DNA of 64,000 bases from contig NZ_CP084463.1 of NCBI RefSeq assembly GCF_020405185.1, positions 1 through 64,000 on the forward strand, written 5' to 3'. The translations under genes were made by a program, and so were the position numbers. Position 1 is the stretch's first letter; every line of letters starts with the position of its first letter. Under the pieces are notes generated by a model. That model did not search any database, was not told where the DNA came from, and saw only the letters and a list, made by a program, of their open reading frames with translations. Of the stretch, positions 1-8,327 are shown one piece after another. Source of the DNA: Halomicrobium salinisoli. GTDB lineage: Archaea; Halobacteriota; Halobacteria; Halobacteriales; Haloarculaceae.

Positions 1-100
1 TTCCATAGTTCGTTGTCCCTATATACCCCGTGAGCGGCGTAAAAGGATTTCGAAGGGCGGAACGCCCGTCCGCGGCGTCTCGCTGGCGTCGGCCCGTGAT

Positions 101-1123
101 TCACTGCCGATCCCCTGCGATCTCGCCCAGTTCCGCGAGCAGGTGCGAGACGTGCAGGCGATCGTTCGTCCCCTCCACCAGATCGGCGTCGATCTCGCCG
201 GCCAGCCGGTGAATTTCGGCGACGACGTCGCCGGAGTACTTCGAGCGGACGACCGCCAGCACGTCCTCGAGGACGTCGACGCCGCTGTGACCCTCGTCGA
301 CGAGCAGGTCGTCCAGCGTCGAGCGGGCGTCGGTGAACTCGCCGGCCGCGGCGGCCTCGACCATCGTCTCGACCTGGTCGTCGGCCTCGACGTCGTTGAG
401 CGCCTCGTAGGCGGCGTTCATGGTGATCTCGCCCGCCTGCTCGTAGGTGGTCTGGGCACCCAGCGTGGCGGCCCGGAGGTCGCCGTCGGCGTAGCCCGCG
501 ACGTACTCCAGGCCGTCGTCGTCGTAGTCGACGCCCTCGCGCTCGACGATGCGCTCCAGGGCTCCGACGGTCTCGGCGTGGGTGGGCGCCCGCATCACGA
601 CGGGGAAGCAGCGCGACCGGATCGGTGCGATCAGCGCCGACGGCTGGCGCGTGGCGATGACGAACTGCGTCGCCTCGTAGTACTGCTCCATCACGCGACG
701 CAGCGCCTGCTGGAAGTCCTCGCGCATCCCCTCGGCGTTGTCCAGCAGGATCGTCTTGTACGACCCCGACATCGGCGTGTAGCTGGCGGACTCCTTGAGG
801 ACGTGGTTGATCAGGTCCGCCTTGGATGACTCCCGCCGGCGCTTGCTGTCCACGAACGACGAGAACCGCGGATCCGATGCGACCTCCTTCTTCGTCATGT
901 CGAAGACGTCGGCCACGTTGATCTCGATGAGGTCCGCGTCGGGGTTCTCGTGGGTCGCCTTGGCCAGCGCCCGCACGCCGGCGGTCTTGCCGCTCCCCTT
1001 GGGCCCGTGGACGATCAGGTTCATCGGCTCCTCGACCGCCCGCTGGAGGTGCTCGCGGGCCTGTTCCTGCGGGATGTCCGCCAGCGACGGGGCGTGCTCC
1101 TCCGTCCACAGCGGCGGTTCCAT
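101..1123 (-). CDS. rfcC: RFC-like clamp-loader small subunit (AAA+ ATPase)
   Basis: A 340-residue AAA+ protein of the replication factor C small-subunit type, which helps load the PCNA sliding clamp onto primer-template DNA. Visible motifs are Walker A GPKGSGKT near residues 40-47, a Walker B-like stretch ILLDNAEGM in which the usual DEAD/DECD reads DNAE, a sensor-1 segment FVIATRQPS, and the SRC arginine-finger motif (PIRSRCFPV). The C-terminal third is the helical collar region. Haloarchaea carry two small-subunit paralogues and this divergent form resembles the second (RfcC); the family is clear, the paralogue assignment is inferred. It starts at the ATG at 1121-1123 and is a stand-alone minus-strand gene. 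The atypical Walker B suggests weaker or altered ATP turnover in this subunit. Confidence 0.85.
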   Translation of the reverse strand: MEPPLWTEEHAPSLADIPQEQAREHLQRAVEEPMNLIVHGPKGSGKTAGVRALAKATHENPDADLIEINVADVFDMTKKEVASDPRFSSFVDSKRRRESSKADLINHVLKESASYTPMSGSYKTILLDNAEGMREDFQQALRRVMEQYYEATQFVIATRQPSALIAPIRSRCFPVVMRAPTHAETVGALERIVEREGVDYDDDGLEYVAGYADGDLRAATLGAQTTYEQAGEITMNAAYEALNDVEADDQVETMVEAAAAGEFTDARSTLDDLLVDEGHSGVDVLEDVLAVVRSKYSGDVVAEIHRLAGEIDADLVEGTNDRLHVSHLLAELGEIAGDRQ

Positions 1124-1502
1124 TGGATCTACCTTTCGCGCCGGCGGGTATCAATCCCGCGGAAGCGTCTAGGGGTGATATCGAGTTCTGGTTGCGCTGT
1201 TTGAGCGGTCGAGAACCAGAAAGCCCCGCCCTGTTCGACTCGGGGGACTCGCTGCGCTCCTCGCTACGCTGCGGTGCTTACTTCGCCGGGGTTCGTTCAG
1301 ACGGCCGCCCCTTTCAGTCCCACCCAAGCCGGTTGGTCAGTCCAGGCTGGGTGGGACTGAAAGGGGCGCCCTGTTCGACGAAGGCGGACGATGCAAGCAC
1401 CGCAGCGTAGCGAGGAGCGCAGCGAGTCCCCCGAGTCGAACAGGGCGGGGCTTTCTGGTTGTTCCGAACCACGACACCGTCAGCAATTGCTAGTACTGAT
1501 TC
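1124..1502. other. Intergenic region dominated by a long nested inverted repeat
   Basis: This gap between the RFC-like gene and the MOSC gene holds no credible gene. Short open frames in it are read-through of a large palindrome, family A copy 1 (1214-1460), described separately. The remaining roughly 90 bp beside the RFC start and 42 bp after the MOSC stop contain no clear promoter. Confidence 0.7.
1214..1460. repeat. Family A long nested inverted repeat, copy 1
   Basis: Outer arms 1214-1279 and 1395-1460 are perfect 66-bp inverted copies that begin AACCAGAAAGCCCC. Nested inside are 20-bp perfect arms at 1307-1326 and 1348-1367 containing CCCCTTTCAGTCCCACCC. A third pairing exists inside the right half: the 12-bp tag GCCCTGTTCGAC at 1368-1379 is complementary to 1435-1446. 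The same architecture with other tags recurs near 31.3, 58.5 and 62.6 kb. It lies 42 bp past the MOSC stop codon. Whether it is a non-autonomous mobile element, a structured RNA or a DNA cruciform site cannot be told from sequence. Confidence 0.9.
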
Positions 1503-2483
1503 CTACTCGGGCCGCGTCTCCAGAATCTCGACGGAATCGCCGACCTCGACCTGCGTCCCGGCGGAGTCGTCGGGGACGCGGGTGTTGACCATCAGCCGGT
1601 AGTCGTGGTCGAAGCGGTCGCAGTCGGTCCACTCGGGCTTCGTCTCGCGGCGGCGCTGGACGAACGTCTCCCGGAAGTCGGGCGTCTCGGCGCCCGTGTC
1701 GGGGTCGCGTCCGGGGACGACGCAGCGCTGGCAGGGGTGGATCCCCTCGACGACGCCGTCGCCGACGCGGAACGCAACCACTTCGCCCTCGTCGACGAAC
1801 AGGCGGTCCTCCCAGAACGGCGGGACGCCGCCGATCTCGAGGTTGGCCCGGAAGCGCCGCCGGGCGGAGGCCAGGTCGAAGTCGAACCAGGCGGCGATCT
1901 CCCGGAGCGTCGCGGTGGAGACCACGGTCGGGCCGTGGCGCTCTCGGTCGTCCTGCTGGCCGGTGCCGTCCCAGCGGACGCTGACGGGGCGGCCGAAGTG
2001 GTCCGAGAGCCAGTCGTTCAGCTCGGCGTGGACCTCCCGTTCGCGCTCGGCGTCGATCGGGCGGCCCGCGTCGCCGCCGTCGCCGTCCACGCCGCTCCCG
2101 TCGGCTCGGCCGTCGTAGAGCGGGAACCGGCGGGCGGCGTCCGGGTTCTCGTCGGTGCGGCGGAGCGTGACCGCGGGTCCGTCCTCGGAGCGCGGGTGGA
2201 ACGTCGACCGGATCCGGTGGACGGCGTCGGTCTTCTTCCCGTTGACGTAGTCGCCGGAGCCGGTCACGTCGGCGGCGTCCGGGTCGTAGGGCTCGTCGGC
2301 GGGCCGGTCGAGCGTCGCCCACTCGCGGTCGCCGTCGAGCGCGCCGGCGGTGACGAGCGTCGCCGTCTCGCGGACCTCGGGATCGAGCGACTTCACAGGG
2401 AAGCGCTGGAGGTGCGCGAGGTGCGGGTCGGCCGCGGCGGGGTCCAGGACGTCGTGGTCGGCGAGCAGTTCCTGCTGCTGCAT
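1503..2483 (-). CDS. MOSC domain-containing protein
   Basis: A 326-residue protein with an N-terminal MOSC beta-barrel domain (LAHLQRFPVKSLDPE near residue 20) followed by the MOSC domain itself. The signature Cys lies in IHPCQRCVVPGRDPDTG, in the C-terminal third. MOSC proteins bind or transfer sulfur in molybdenum-cofactor-related reactions, for example mARC-type reductases and cofactor sulfurases; the substrate here is unknown. A start at the ATG at 2481-2483 is chosen because the 35 residues upstream in frame are Arg-rich and unlike the family. The gene ends 42 bp before the family A repeat. It is probably monocistronic, being separated from the next minus-strand gene by about 120 bp. Confidence 0.85.
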   Translation of the reverse strand: MQQQELLADHDVLDPAAADPHLAHLQRFPVKSLDPEVRETATLVTAGALDGDREWATLDRPADEPYDPDAADVTGSGDYVNGKKTDAVHRIRSTFHPRSEDGPAVTLRRTDENPDAARRFPLYDGRADGSGVDGDGGDAGRPIDAEREREVHAELNDWLSDHFGRPVSVRWDGTGQQDDRERHGPTVVSTATLREIAAWFDFDLASARRRFRANLEIGGVPPFWEDRLFVDEGEVVAFRVGDGVVEGIHPCQRCVVPGRDPDTGAETPDFRETFVQRRRETKPEWTDCDRFDHDYRLMVNTRVPDDSAGTQVEVGDSVEILETRPE

Positions 2484-2604
2484 GGTCCCGGGGTCGCGAG
2501 CCGGCCGAAAAAGGCTGCCGCTCGGGGCGAAACCTCCCGTCCTGCGGCGCATTCGCCGAACACGTTCCCGCGGTCGGCGGACCGCCACTGTTCGGCCCCG
2601 GTTC

Positions 2605-3036
2605 TCACTCCGACGGCAGGTACATCCCCTTCGAGGCGGGGCGCGTCTCCTCGAAGCCGAACCGGTCGTAGAAGCCGTCGACGTCGGCCATGAGGTTGAC
2701 GTAGGCGTCCGGCGGCGCCGTTTCCTCGACGTACGCCATCAGGGCCTCCATCACTCGGGTGCCCAGGCCCCGGCCCTGGTGGTCCGGGTGGACGGCCATG
2801 TCGCAGACGTGGTACACCGACCCGCCGTCGCCGACGATGCGGCCCATCCCGACGGCCTCTCCGCTGGGTTCGTGGTCGACCACCACTGCGTACAGCGAGT
2901 TCGGGAGCCCTCGCTCGACGCCCTCGCGGGAGCGGGCGGCCATCCCGGCCGCCTCGCGGAGGGCCTGGAACTCGTCGGGCGTGGGCGTCCGTTCGCGGAC
3001 GGCGTACGGGTCGCGGTCCCGCTCCGCGTCGGTCAT
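2605..3036 (-). CDS. GNAT family N-acetyltransferase
   Basis: A 143-residue GNAT acetyltransferase, which moves an acetyl group from acetyl-CoA to an amine. Motif A, the acetyl-CoA pyrophosphate loop, reads HPDHQGRGLGTRVMEALM (Q-x-x-G-x-G/A type), preceded by the beta-4 strand VYHVCDMAV. The C terminus YDRFGFEETRP is the usual GNAT beta-6 segment. The length is normal for a single-domain member. The ATG at 3034-3036 is preferred over longer in-frame options because it begins MTDAERDRD just before the domain. It is divergent from the metallo-hydrolase gene that starts 85 bp away. The substrate is unknown. Confidence 0.85.
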   Translation of the reverse strand: MTDAERDRDPYAVRERTPTPDEFQALREAAGMAARSREGVERGLPNSLYAVVVDHEPSGEAVGMGRIVGDGGSVYHVCDMAVHPDHQGRGLGTRVMEALMAYVEETAPPDAYVNLMADVDGFYDRFGFEETRPASKGMYLPSE

Positions 3037-3121
3037 GGCAGGGTCGGCATCCGCGGGCACCAAAACGGTGTCGCAGAGCGGACCGCGGCCTTTAGCAGTG
3101 CGGGCACCCGAGGCCCCACCG

Positions 3122-3946
3122 ATGGAGGTCACCCTGCTGGGCACGGGCGACACGACCGGGACGCCGACGCCGAACTGCGAGTGCGACACCTGCGAGCGCG
3201 CCCGCGAGGAGGGGGTCGAGCGGACGCGCTTCTCCGTCCACGTCCGCAACGAGCGCACCGGCGAGGTCCTGCTCGTCGACGCGAGCCCGGACTTCCGCCG
3301 CCAGTTCCTCCGCGAGGACGTCGCGCTGCCGGACGCCGCGGTGATCACGCACGTCCACTTCGACCACCTCGACGGCCTCGGCAACGCCTATCGGCTGGTC
3401 GACGACCTGCCCGTCTACGCCGCCGACGAGACCGACCCCGCGCTGGGCCACAGCGTCGCCGAGCACGTCGCCGACCGCTACGACTACCTCGACGTGGTGA
3501 CCGTCCGCGGCCGCACTCCCTTCGAGCCCTTCGAGGCCGCCGGCTTCGAGGTGACGCTGGTCCCGTCGGTCCACCCCCCGCTCGTCTGCTACGGGCTCCG
3601 GATCGAACATCCAGAAACGGGCGCGGCGCTCGCTGTCTCGGGGGACACCACCTACGGCATCGACCGGGACTCGCGGGACGTCCTCCGCGACGCGGACCTG
3701 GCGCTGGTCGAGGGCATCGTCCACCCCGAACTCTGCGAGCACCACCCCGCAGGCGGCGACCACCACGACGCGGACGGCGTCCCGCGCACGTTCGGCACCA
3801 AGCACATGACCCTGACCGGCGCGCGGGCGCTGGCCGACGACCTCGGCGCCGACGACTACCGCATCGTCCACACCGCTCACTTCGTGCCGCCGGAGCAGGC
3901 CTTCGCCGACGACGTCGCCGTGGACGGAGAGCGGTTCGTATTGTAG
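3122..3946 (+). CDS. MBL-fold metallo-hydrolase, PhnP/cyclic phosphodiesterase-like
   Basis: A 274-residue metallo-beta-lactamase-fold hydrolase. It opens VTLLGTGDTTGTPTPNCECDTC, the PhnP/PqqB-like N terminus with a Cys cluster (C-x-C-x-x-C) that may bind a structural zinc. The two-metal centre is HVHFDHLDG, with later ligands in SGDTTYG and VEGIVHPELCEHH, and a terminal HTAHFVPP. PhnP-type enzymes hydrolyse cyclic ribose phosphates and other phosphodiesters; no phosphonate lyase genes lie nearby, so the physiological substrate is open. The ATG at 3122 opens the domain exactly. It is followed 41 bp later by a membrane protein gene on the same strand. Confidence 0.85.
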   Translation: MEVTLLGTGDTTGTPTPNCECDTCERAREEGVERTRFSVHVRNERTGEVLLVDASPDFRRQFLREDVALPDAAVITHVHFDHLDGLGNAYRLVDDLPVYAADETDPALGHSVAEHVADRYDYLDVVTVRGRTPFEPFEAAGFEVTLVPSVHPPLVCYGLRIEHPETGAALAVSGDTTYGIDRDSRDVLRDADLALVEGIVHPELCEHHPAGGDHHDADGVPRTFGTKHMTLTGARALADDLGADDYRIVHTAHFVPPEQAFADDVAVDGERFVL

Positions 3947-3987
3947 GTGGGAAAACATTTTACGAATCGCAGTTAACTGTCCAGCCG

Positions 3988-4437
3988 ATGACAGACGGTC
4001 CCACGGTCCCCGCCTTCCTCATGATCGTCACGGGCGTCGCCGTGGCGGTCGGCGGGTTCGCCCACTTCGCGCCGGGGCAGGTCGGGTACCACCACGCCGT
4101 CGAACCGGTCGACGACGTGCCGCCCGACGCCCGCGTAATCGCCTACGGCGACCTCTCGCCCGAGGCCCAGTCCGTCGTCGAGGCGGCCGTCGAGGGGGAC
4201 GGCGAGGTGACCGTCGGCGCCGACGCCAGGCCGCCGGAGTGGTCCTACGGGACCGACGCCGCCGAGTCGCGCATCGTCCGCTACATGGGGACCCACTACG
4301 CCGTCGCGACCACTCGCCCGCGCCACCCCGGCCTGGCGTGGTTCGGCGGCGTCGCCTCGCTCGTGGTCGGTCTGGCCGTCGCAGTCCCCGGGCTCTGGCT
4401 GTACCGGACTGGCGGTCCCAGCGCCGATCCGGTGTAG
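3988..4437 (+). CDS. Two-TM membrane protein, function unknown
   Basis: A 149-residue protein with one hydrophobic segment at each end: roughly residues 8-28 (VPAFLMIVTGVAVAVGGFAH) and 113-133 (WFGGVASLVVGLAVAVPGLW). Between them is a soluble, probably extracytoplasmic, domain of about 80 residues with many Asp, Glu and Pro. I do not recognise a named family. An AT-rich stretch (TTTTACGAAT, around 3957-3966) some 25 bp before the ATG is a possible leaderless promoter, so it may be transcribed apart from the metallo-hydrolase upstream. Confidence 0.65.
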   Translation: MTDGPTVPAFLMIVTGVAVAVGGFAHFAPGQVGYHHAVEPVDDVPPDARVIAYGDLSPEAQSVVEAAVEGDGEVTVGADARPPEWSYGTDAAESRIVRYMGTHYAVATTRPRHPGLAWFGGVASLVVGLAVAVPGLWLYRTGGPSADPV

Positions 4438-4495
4438 GTGGTTCCTCCAGTCCGCGGCCACAGCGCATATATCGACCGGCGTCCACCGGCCGCGC

Positions 4496-4714
4496 ATGGA
4501 TCGACGCGAGGCGATCGAGGCGGGCGGGGCAGCGCTCGCCTGCATGGTCGCCGGCGCCGGCACGTTCTACGCCGTCGCCGGGGCCGTCGACTGGGTGCTG
4601 GTACTGGGTATCGGAATGTGCGCCGCCATCGCCGCGGCCGCGAACTACCGGGCGCGGGTGGGCCACGCGGAGCAGGTCGCAGACGAGGCGCCGGGTGCCA
4701 CGATCGAAGACTGA
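4496..4714 (+). CDS. Small two-TM membrane protein
   Basis: A 72-residue protein with two closely spaced hydrophobic helices (about residues 8-27 and 31-48) and an acidic C-terminal tail. No domain is recognised. It begins 58 bp after the previous gene on the same strand. The sequence ATATATC at 4467-4473 lies about 26 bp before the ATG and fits a leaderless archaeal TATA box. It is convergent with the DUF5787-like gene, with 15 bp between stop codons. Confidence 0.6.
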   Translation: MDRREAIEAGGAALACMVAGAGTFYAVAGAVDWVLVLGIGMCAAIAAAANYRARVGHAEQVADEAPGATIED

Positions 4715-4729
4715 GAACTCGCTGACCGC

Positions 4730-5713
4730 TTACCCCCACCGATCCAGTCCGGCCTGCCGTCGCGCGCGTCCGTCGGGGTCGGGCTCCCAGGGCGTCCGTT
4801 CGGCGCGCAGGCCGTCGGCGTCGACGTCGGCCGGTTCGGCCTCCTCGTGTCCGTCGCAGTCCGCCCCGCACTCGTCGCTGGCGCGCACGGCGCGGCCTTT
4901 CCACTCGCAGTGAGGCACGCCGTCGCCGTCGGGCGCGCAGCGGGCGCAGGGCGGCTGGTCGAAGGTCCGCCAGCCCTTGCCGTAGGCCCGCTCGGCCAGC
5001 CGACGGCGGGCGCGGGCCTTCCGCTCCGCGGAGACCACGCGCACGTCCGTCCGGCCCGGGTGCTCCTCGATTATCTCGATCCCGGGCTCGTCGACGGCGA
5101 GCGGTTCGGCCTCGCGGAGCACCTCCCGCTCGCCCGTCTCGGGGTGATACCGCCAGATGCCGACCTCGTCGGGGATGCGGTTGCGGTGGGCGCCGGTGAC
5201 GTGCGAGGCGGTGGCCAGCACGACCCGATCCGCGAGCCCCAGCGCGACGTCGGTCCGAAGCTGGCGCTGCAGGTCGCCGGGCCGGTCGAGGTCGGGCTTG
5301 TTCTCGACGGCGACGAGGTCGCCGAACCAGTCGTCGGGATAGCGGGTCGCCTGGCGGACGTAGGTGCGCCCGCCGCGGCGCTCGCGCTCGAAGAAGCCCC
5401 GCTCGCAGGCGGCCTCCATCGCTCGCTCGGCCCGGTCGGGGTGGCAGTCGAAGGCGTCCTTCCAGTAGCGGGCCCGGCCGGGGCCGACGTCGGCCTCGAT
5501 CGCCGCGTCCGGGATCGACTCGGGCGTGATGGCGGTCCGCTCGTCGAACTTCGGGCCGGGATCGACGAGCAGGACGTCGACGACGCGGCGGCCGTGGACG
5601 GCGGCGCCGAGCTGGCGGCTCAGGACGTCCTCGCGCTCGCTCTCGAGGCTGGCGCACAGCGACAGCTCGAACGCGAACTCGCGCACGTCCGCCGGGAAGC
5701 GGTCGAGGGACAA
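4730..5713 (-). CDS. DUF5787-like protein with a possible PD-(D/E)XK-type core
   Basis: A 327-residue soluble protein. I associate it with the haloarchaeal family DUF5787, from memory and not by search. The middle contains DLVAVENKPDLDRP followed by QLRTDVALGLADRVVLAT, an acidic residue / E-x-K / helix arrangement reminiscent of restriction-endonuclease-fold enzymes. The N-terminal 70 residues include a second acidic cluster (VDVLLVDPGPKFDERT) that could supply the metal-binding Asp. Near the C terminus are Cys residues in CARC, HCEWKG and SDECGADC, a likely zinc-binding module. It is divergent from aIF2-gamma with a 235-bp gap. Function unknown; nuclease activity is only a hypothesis. Confidence 0.6.
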   Translation of the reverse strand: MSLDRFPADVREFAFELSLCASLESEREDVLSRQLGAAVHGRRVVDVLLVDPGPKFDERTAITPESIPDAAIEADVGPGRARYWKDAFDCHPDRAERAMEAACERGFFERERRGGRTYVRQATRYPDDWFGDLVAVENKPDLDRPGDLQRQLRTDVALGLADRVVLATASHVTGAHRNRIPDEVGIWRYHPETGEREVLREAEPLAVDEPGIEIIEEHPGRTDVRVVSAERKARARRRLAERAYGKGWRTFDQPPCARCAPDGDGVPHCEWKGRAVRASDECGADCDGHEEAEPADVDADGLRAERTPWEPDPDGRARRQAGLDRWG

Positions 5714-5948
5714 AAGCGGCGCGGCGCGCGGCGCTTCGTCGCGAGGCCGCGGGAGTCGCGCTGATGGTTCCCCTGATCGCCGCGGTCGACGCGGCCGCGC
5801 AGGCGTCGGCGGTCAACCGCGGCGCCTGACCGCAGCGGCCACCAGCGACCGCCCGAAGACGACCTGAGAGCGCCCGACGACGCCGCGGGGGAGGAACAGT
5901 AGGTTTATCAGGCGCACGGGGCGAAAATCTACCAAGATTACTCTCGAG

Positions 5949-7181
5949 ATGACATCGCACAACCAACCGGAGGTGAACATCGGGCTCGTCGGCCACGTCG
6001 ACCACGGGAAGACCACGCTGGTCCAGGCCCTGTCGGGCGACTGGACGGACCAGCACTCCGAGGAGATGAAACGCGGCATCTCCATCCGTCTCGGCTACGC
6101 GGACGCCACGTTCCGTCGCTGTCCCGAGGCAGAGGAACCGGAGGCGTTCACGGTCGAGGAGACCTGCGGCGAGCACGACGTCGAGACCGAACTGCTGCGG
6201 ACGGTGTCGTTCGTCGACGCGCCCGGCCACGAGACGCTGATGGCGACGATGCTGTCCGGCGCCTCGATCATGGACGGCGCCGTCCTCGTGGTCTCGGCCT
6301 CCGAGCCGGTGCCCCAGGCCCAGACGGAAGAGCACCTGATGGCACTGGACATCATCGGCATCGACAACATCGTGATCGCCCAGAACAAGGTCGACCTGGT
6401 CGACCAGGAGCGGGCCCGCGAGAACTACCAGCAGATCCAGGAGTTCGTCGAGGGGACCGTCGCCGAGGACGCGCCGATCGTCCCGGTCAGCGCCCAGCAG
6501 GGCGTCAACATGGACCTCCTGATCGACGCCATCGAGCGAGAGATTCCCACGCCCGACCGCGACCCCGAGGCCGACCCCGAGATGCTCGTCGCCCGGAGCT
6601 TCGACATCAACCGCCCGGGCACGACCTGGGAGGACCTTCAGGGCGGCGTGCTGGGCGGCTCGCTCACGCAGGGCGTCCTCGAGGCCGACGACGAGATCGA
6701 ACTCCGCCCCGGCCGCGAGGTCGAGCAGGGCGGCCAGAGCGAGTGGCGCCCCGTCACGACCACCGTCAGGTCGCTGCAGGCCGGCGGCGAGTTCGTCGAC
6801 GAGGCGACCCCCGGCGGCCTGCTCGGCGTCGGCACCGGCCTCGATCCGTCGATCACCAAGGGCGACGCGCTGGCCGGTCAGGTCGCCGGTCCGCCGGGCA
6901 CGCTCCCGCCGGTCCACCAGCAGTTCGAGATGGACGTCGAACTGTTAGAGCGGATCGTCGGCGAGGACGGCGGTGAGGTCGAGGAGATCTCCACCGGCGA
7001 ACCCCTGATGCTGACGATCGGTACCGCGACGACGGTCGGGTCGGTCACCTCCGCGCGCGGCGGCGAGTGCGAGGTCGCGCTCAAGCGACCGGTCTGCGCT
7101 CGCGAGGGCGCCAAGATCGCCATCAACCGGCGCGTCGGCGCCCGCTGGCGGCTCATCGGCGTCGGCACGCTGCGGGGATGA
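5949..7181 (+). CDS. eif2g: Translation initiation factor aIF2, gamma subunit
   Basis: A 410-residue GTPase that brings Met-tRNAi to the small ribosomal subunit as part of heterotrimeric aIF2. The G1 motif GHVDHGKT is at residues 15-22, the G3 motif DAPGHE follows, and NKVD is the G4 motif; the two C-terminal beta-barrel domains follow ([11 protein letters not shown] onward). The length and motifs are typical of archaeal eIF2-gamma. A TTTATC box lies about 41 bp before the ATG. It is the first gene of a compact operon: the next gene overlaps its stop codon in an ATGA arrangement, implying translational coupling. Confidence 0.97.
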   Translation: MTSHNQPEVNIGLVGHVDHGKTTLVQALSGDWTDQHSEEMKRGISIRLGYADATFRRCPEAEEPEAFTVEETCGEHDVETELLRTVSFVDAPGHETLMATMLSGASIMDGAVLVVSASEPVPQAQTEEHLMALDIIGIDNIVIAQNKVDLVDQERARENYQQIQEFVEGTVAEDAPIVPVSAQQGVNMDLLIDAIEREIPTPDRDPEADPEMLVARSFDINRPGTTWEDLQGGVLGGSLTQGVLEADDEIELRPGREVEQGGQSEWRPVTTTVRSLQAGGEFVDEATPGGLLGVGTGLDPSITKGDALAGQVAGPPGTLPPVHQQFEMDVELLERIVGEDGGEVEEISTGEPLMLTIGTATTVGSVTSARGGECEVALKRPVCAREGAKIAINRRVGARWRLIGVGTLRG

Positions 7182-7549
7182 TCGTCCTGGACACGAACGC
7201 GCTCATGATGCCCGTCGAATGCGACGTCCGCGTGTTCGAGGAGCTCGATCGGCTGGGCTTCTCGGAGTACGTGATTCCGTCGGCCGTCGAGGACGAACTC
7301 GCAAAGCTCGCCGACGGCGCCGGCGAGGAGGCCGTCGCCGCGAGCGTCGGTCTGGACCTCGCGGATCGCTGCGCCGTCCGGGAGACCGAGGCGGGCTACG
7401 CGGACGACGCCGTCCTCGAACTGGCGACGGGCGCCGACGTCTCCCACGCCGTCACGAACGACCAGCCCCTCAGAGACCGCCTGCTGGACCGTGGCGTTCC
7501 AGTAATTGGTTTAAGGGGCCAGAACAAACTCGCCATCACTCAACCATAG
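7178..7549 (+). CDS. PIN domain nuclease-like protein
   Basis: A 123-residue single PIN domain. The first acidic residue is in [12 protein letters not shown] (Asp5), followed by the helix [11 protein letters not shown], then DDAVLELA and TNDQPLRDR for the remaining acidic positions, consistent with a metal-dependent RNase fold of the FCF1/Nob1-like archaeal type. Its ATG overlaps the aIF2-gamma stop codon by four bases, and it is followed one base later by rpoE1. The constant association with translation and transcription genes argues for an rRNA- or mRNA-processing role rather than a toxin; no antitoxin is adjacent. Confidence 0.85.
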   Translation: MIVLDTNALMMPVECDVRVFEELDRLGFSEYVIPSAVEDELAKLADGAGEEAVAASVGLDLADRCAVRETEAGYADDAVLELATGADVSHAVTNDQPLRDRLLDRGVPVIGLRGQNKLAITQP

Positions 7550-7550
7550 C

Positions 7551-8129
7551 ATGTACAAACGGGTACGACTTCGCGACACGGTCGAGGTGCCACCGGAGCA
7601 CCTCGCTGACGTGACGCCTGATCTCGTCAAGAAGCTACTGCAGGACAAACTCGAGGGCCGCATGGACGAGGACGTCGGCTCCGTCGTGAGCGTCATCGAC
7701 GTCCACGACATCGGCGAGGGCGCCGTCCTCCCCGGCGAGGAGGGCGTCTACTTCGACGCCGAGTTCGACGCGCTGACCTTCGACCCCAAGATGCAGGAGG
7801 TCGTCGACGGCGAGGTCGTCGAGGTGGTCAACTTCGGCGCCTTCGTGGGCATCGGGCCCGTCGACGGGCTGCTCCACGTCTCGCAGATCTCCGACGAGTA
7901 CCTCGCCTACGACGAGGAGGGCCAGCAGCTGGCCTCCCGGGAGTCCAACCGGACCCTGGGGGTCGGCGACGCGGTCCGCACGCGCATCGTGACCAAGAGC
8001 ATCGACGAGCGCAACCCGCGCGACTCGAAGATCGGCCTCACGGCCAAGCAGGTCGGCCTCGGCAAGCACGGCTGGCTCCAGGAGGAGCGCGAGCGCCGGC
8101 AGGCCCAGGCTGAAGCCGGTGATACCTGA
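7551..8129 (+). CDS. rpoE1: DNA-directed RNA polymerase subunit Rpo7 (RpoE1)
   Basis: A 192-residue RNA polymerase stalk subunit homologous to eukaryotic Rpb7. It has the N-terminal RNP-like domain (MYKRVRLRDTVEVPPEHL) and a C-terminal S1/OB RNA-binding domain (GEVVEVVNFGAFVGIGPVDG). With Rpo4 it forms the stalk that contacts nascent RNA and promotes open-complex formation. It starts one base after the PIN gene stop and overlaps the spt4 start by one base (TGATG), so the operon is translationally coupled. The length is normal. Confidence 0.96.
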   Translation: MYKRVRLRDTVEVPPEHLADVTPDLVKKLLQDKLEGRMDEDVGSVVSVIDVHDIGEGAVLPGEEGVYFDAEFDALTFDPKMQEVVDGEVVEVVNFGAFVGIGPVDGLLHVSQISDEYLAYDEEGQQLASRESNRTLGVGDAVRTRIVTKSIDERNPRDSKIGLTAKQVGLGKHGWLQEERERRQAQAEAGDT

Positions 8130-8326
8130 TGGCGGACCGACTGGTCTGTCGCGACTGTCACCGCGTGCAGGACGCCGACGAGGAGGAGGCCTGCGTCGCC
8201 TGCGGATCGACATCGCTGACGGAGGACTGGGCCGGCTACGTCGTCATCGCCCACCCCGAGGAGTCGGAGATCGCCAGCGAGATGGAGGTCACCGAGCCGG
8301 GCCAGTACGCGCTGAAAGTCCGCTAA
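8129..8326 (+). CDS. spt4: Transcription elongation factor Spt4 (RpoE2)
   Basis: A 65-residue zinc-ribbon protein, CRDC near residues 8-11 and CVAC near 23-26, followed by the Spt4 beta-sheet (WAGYVVIAHPEESEIA). Spt4 pairs with Spt5 and clamps RNA polymerase during elongation. Archaeal annotations also call it RpoE2 or RpoE''. The ATG overlaps the rpoE1 stop codon and the stop is one base before the next start, which is the conserved archaeal arrangement. Confidence 0.94.
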   Translation: MADRLVCRDCHRVQDADEEEACVACGSTSLTEDWAGYVVIAHPEESEIASEMEVTEPGQYALKVR

Positions 8327-8327
8327 C

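Noticed and set aside
1..100. Possible minus-strand start codon at 4-6 with a TATATA sequence near 20-25
   Set aside because: The TATA-to-start distance (about 17 bp) is too short for a leaderless promoter, and no coding sequence is visible inside the window.
4296..6917. 873-codon minus-strand open frame opposite aIF2-gamma
   Set aside because: It is antisense to an unambiguous translation factor and has no recognisable domain.
7178..7549. Toxin-antitoxin (VapC) reading of the PIN gene
   Set aside because: There is no antitoxin gene, and it is embedded between aIF2-gamma and rpoE1 in an overlapping operon, which points to a housekeeping RNA role.
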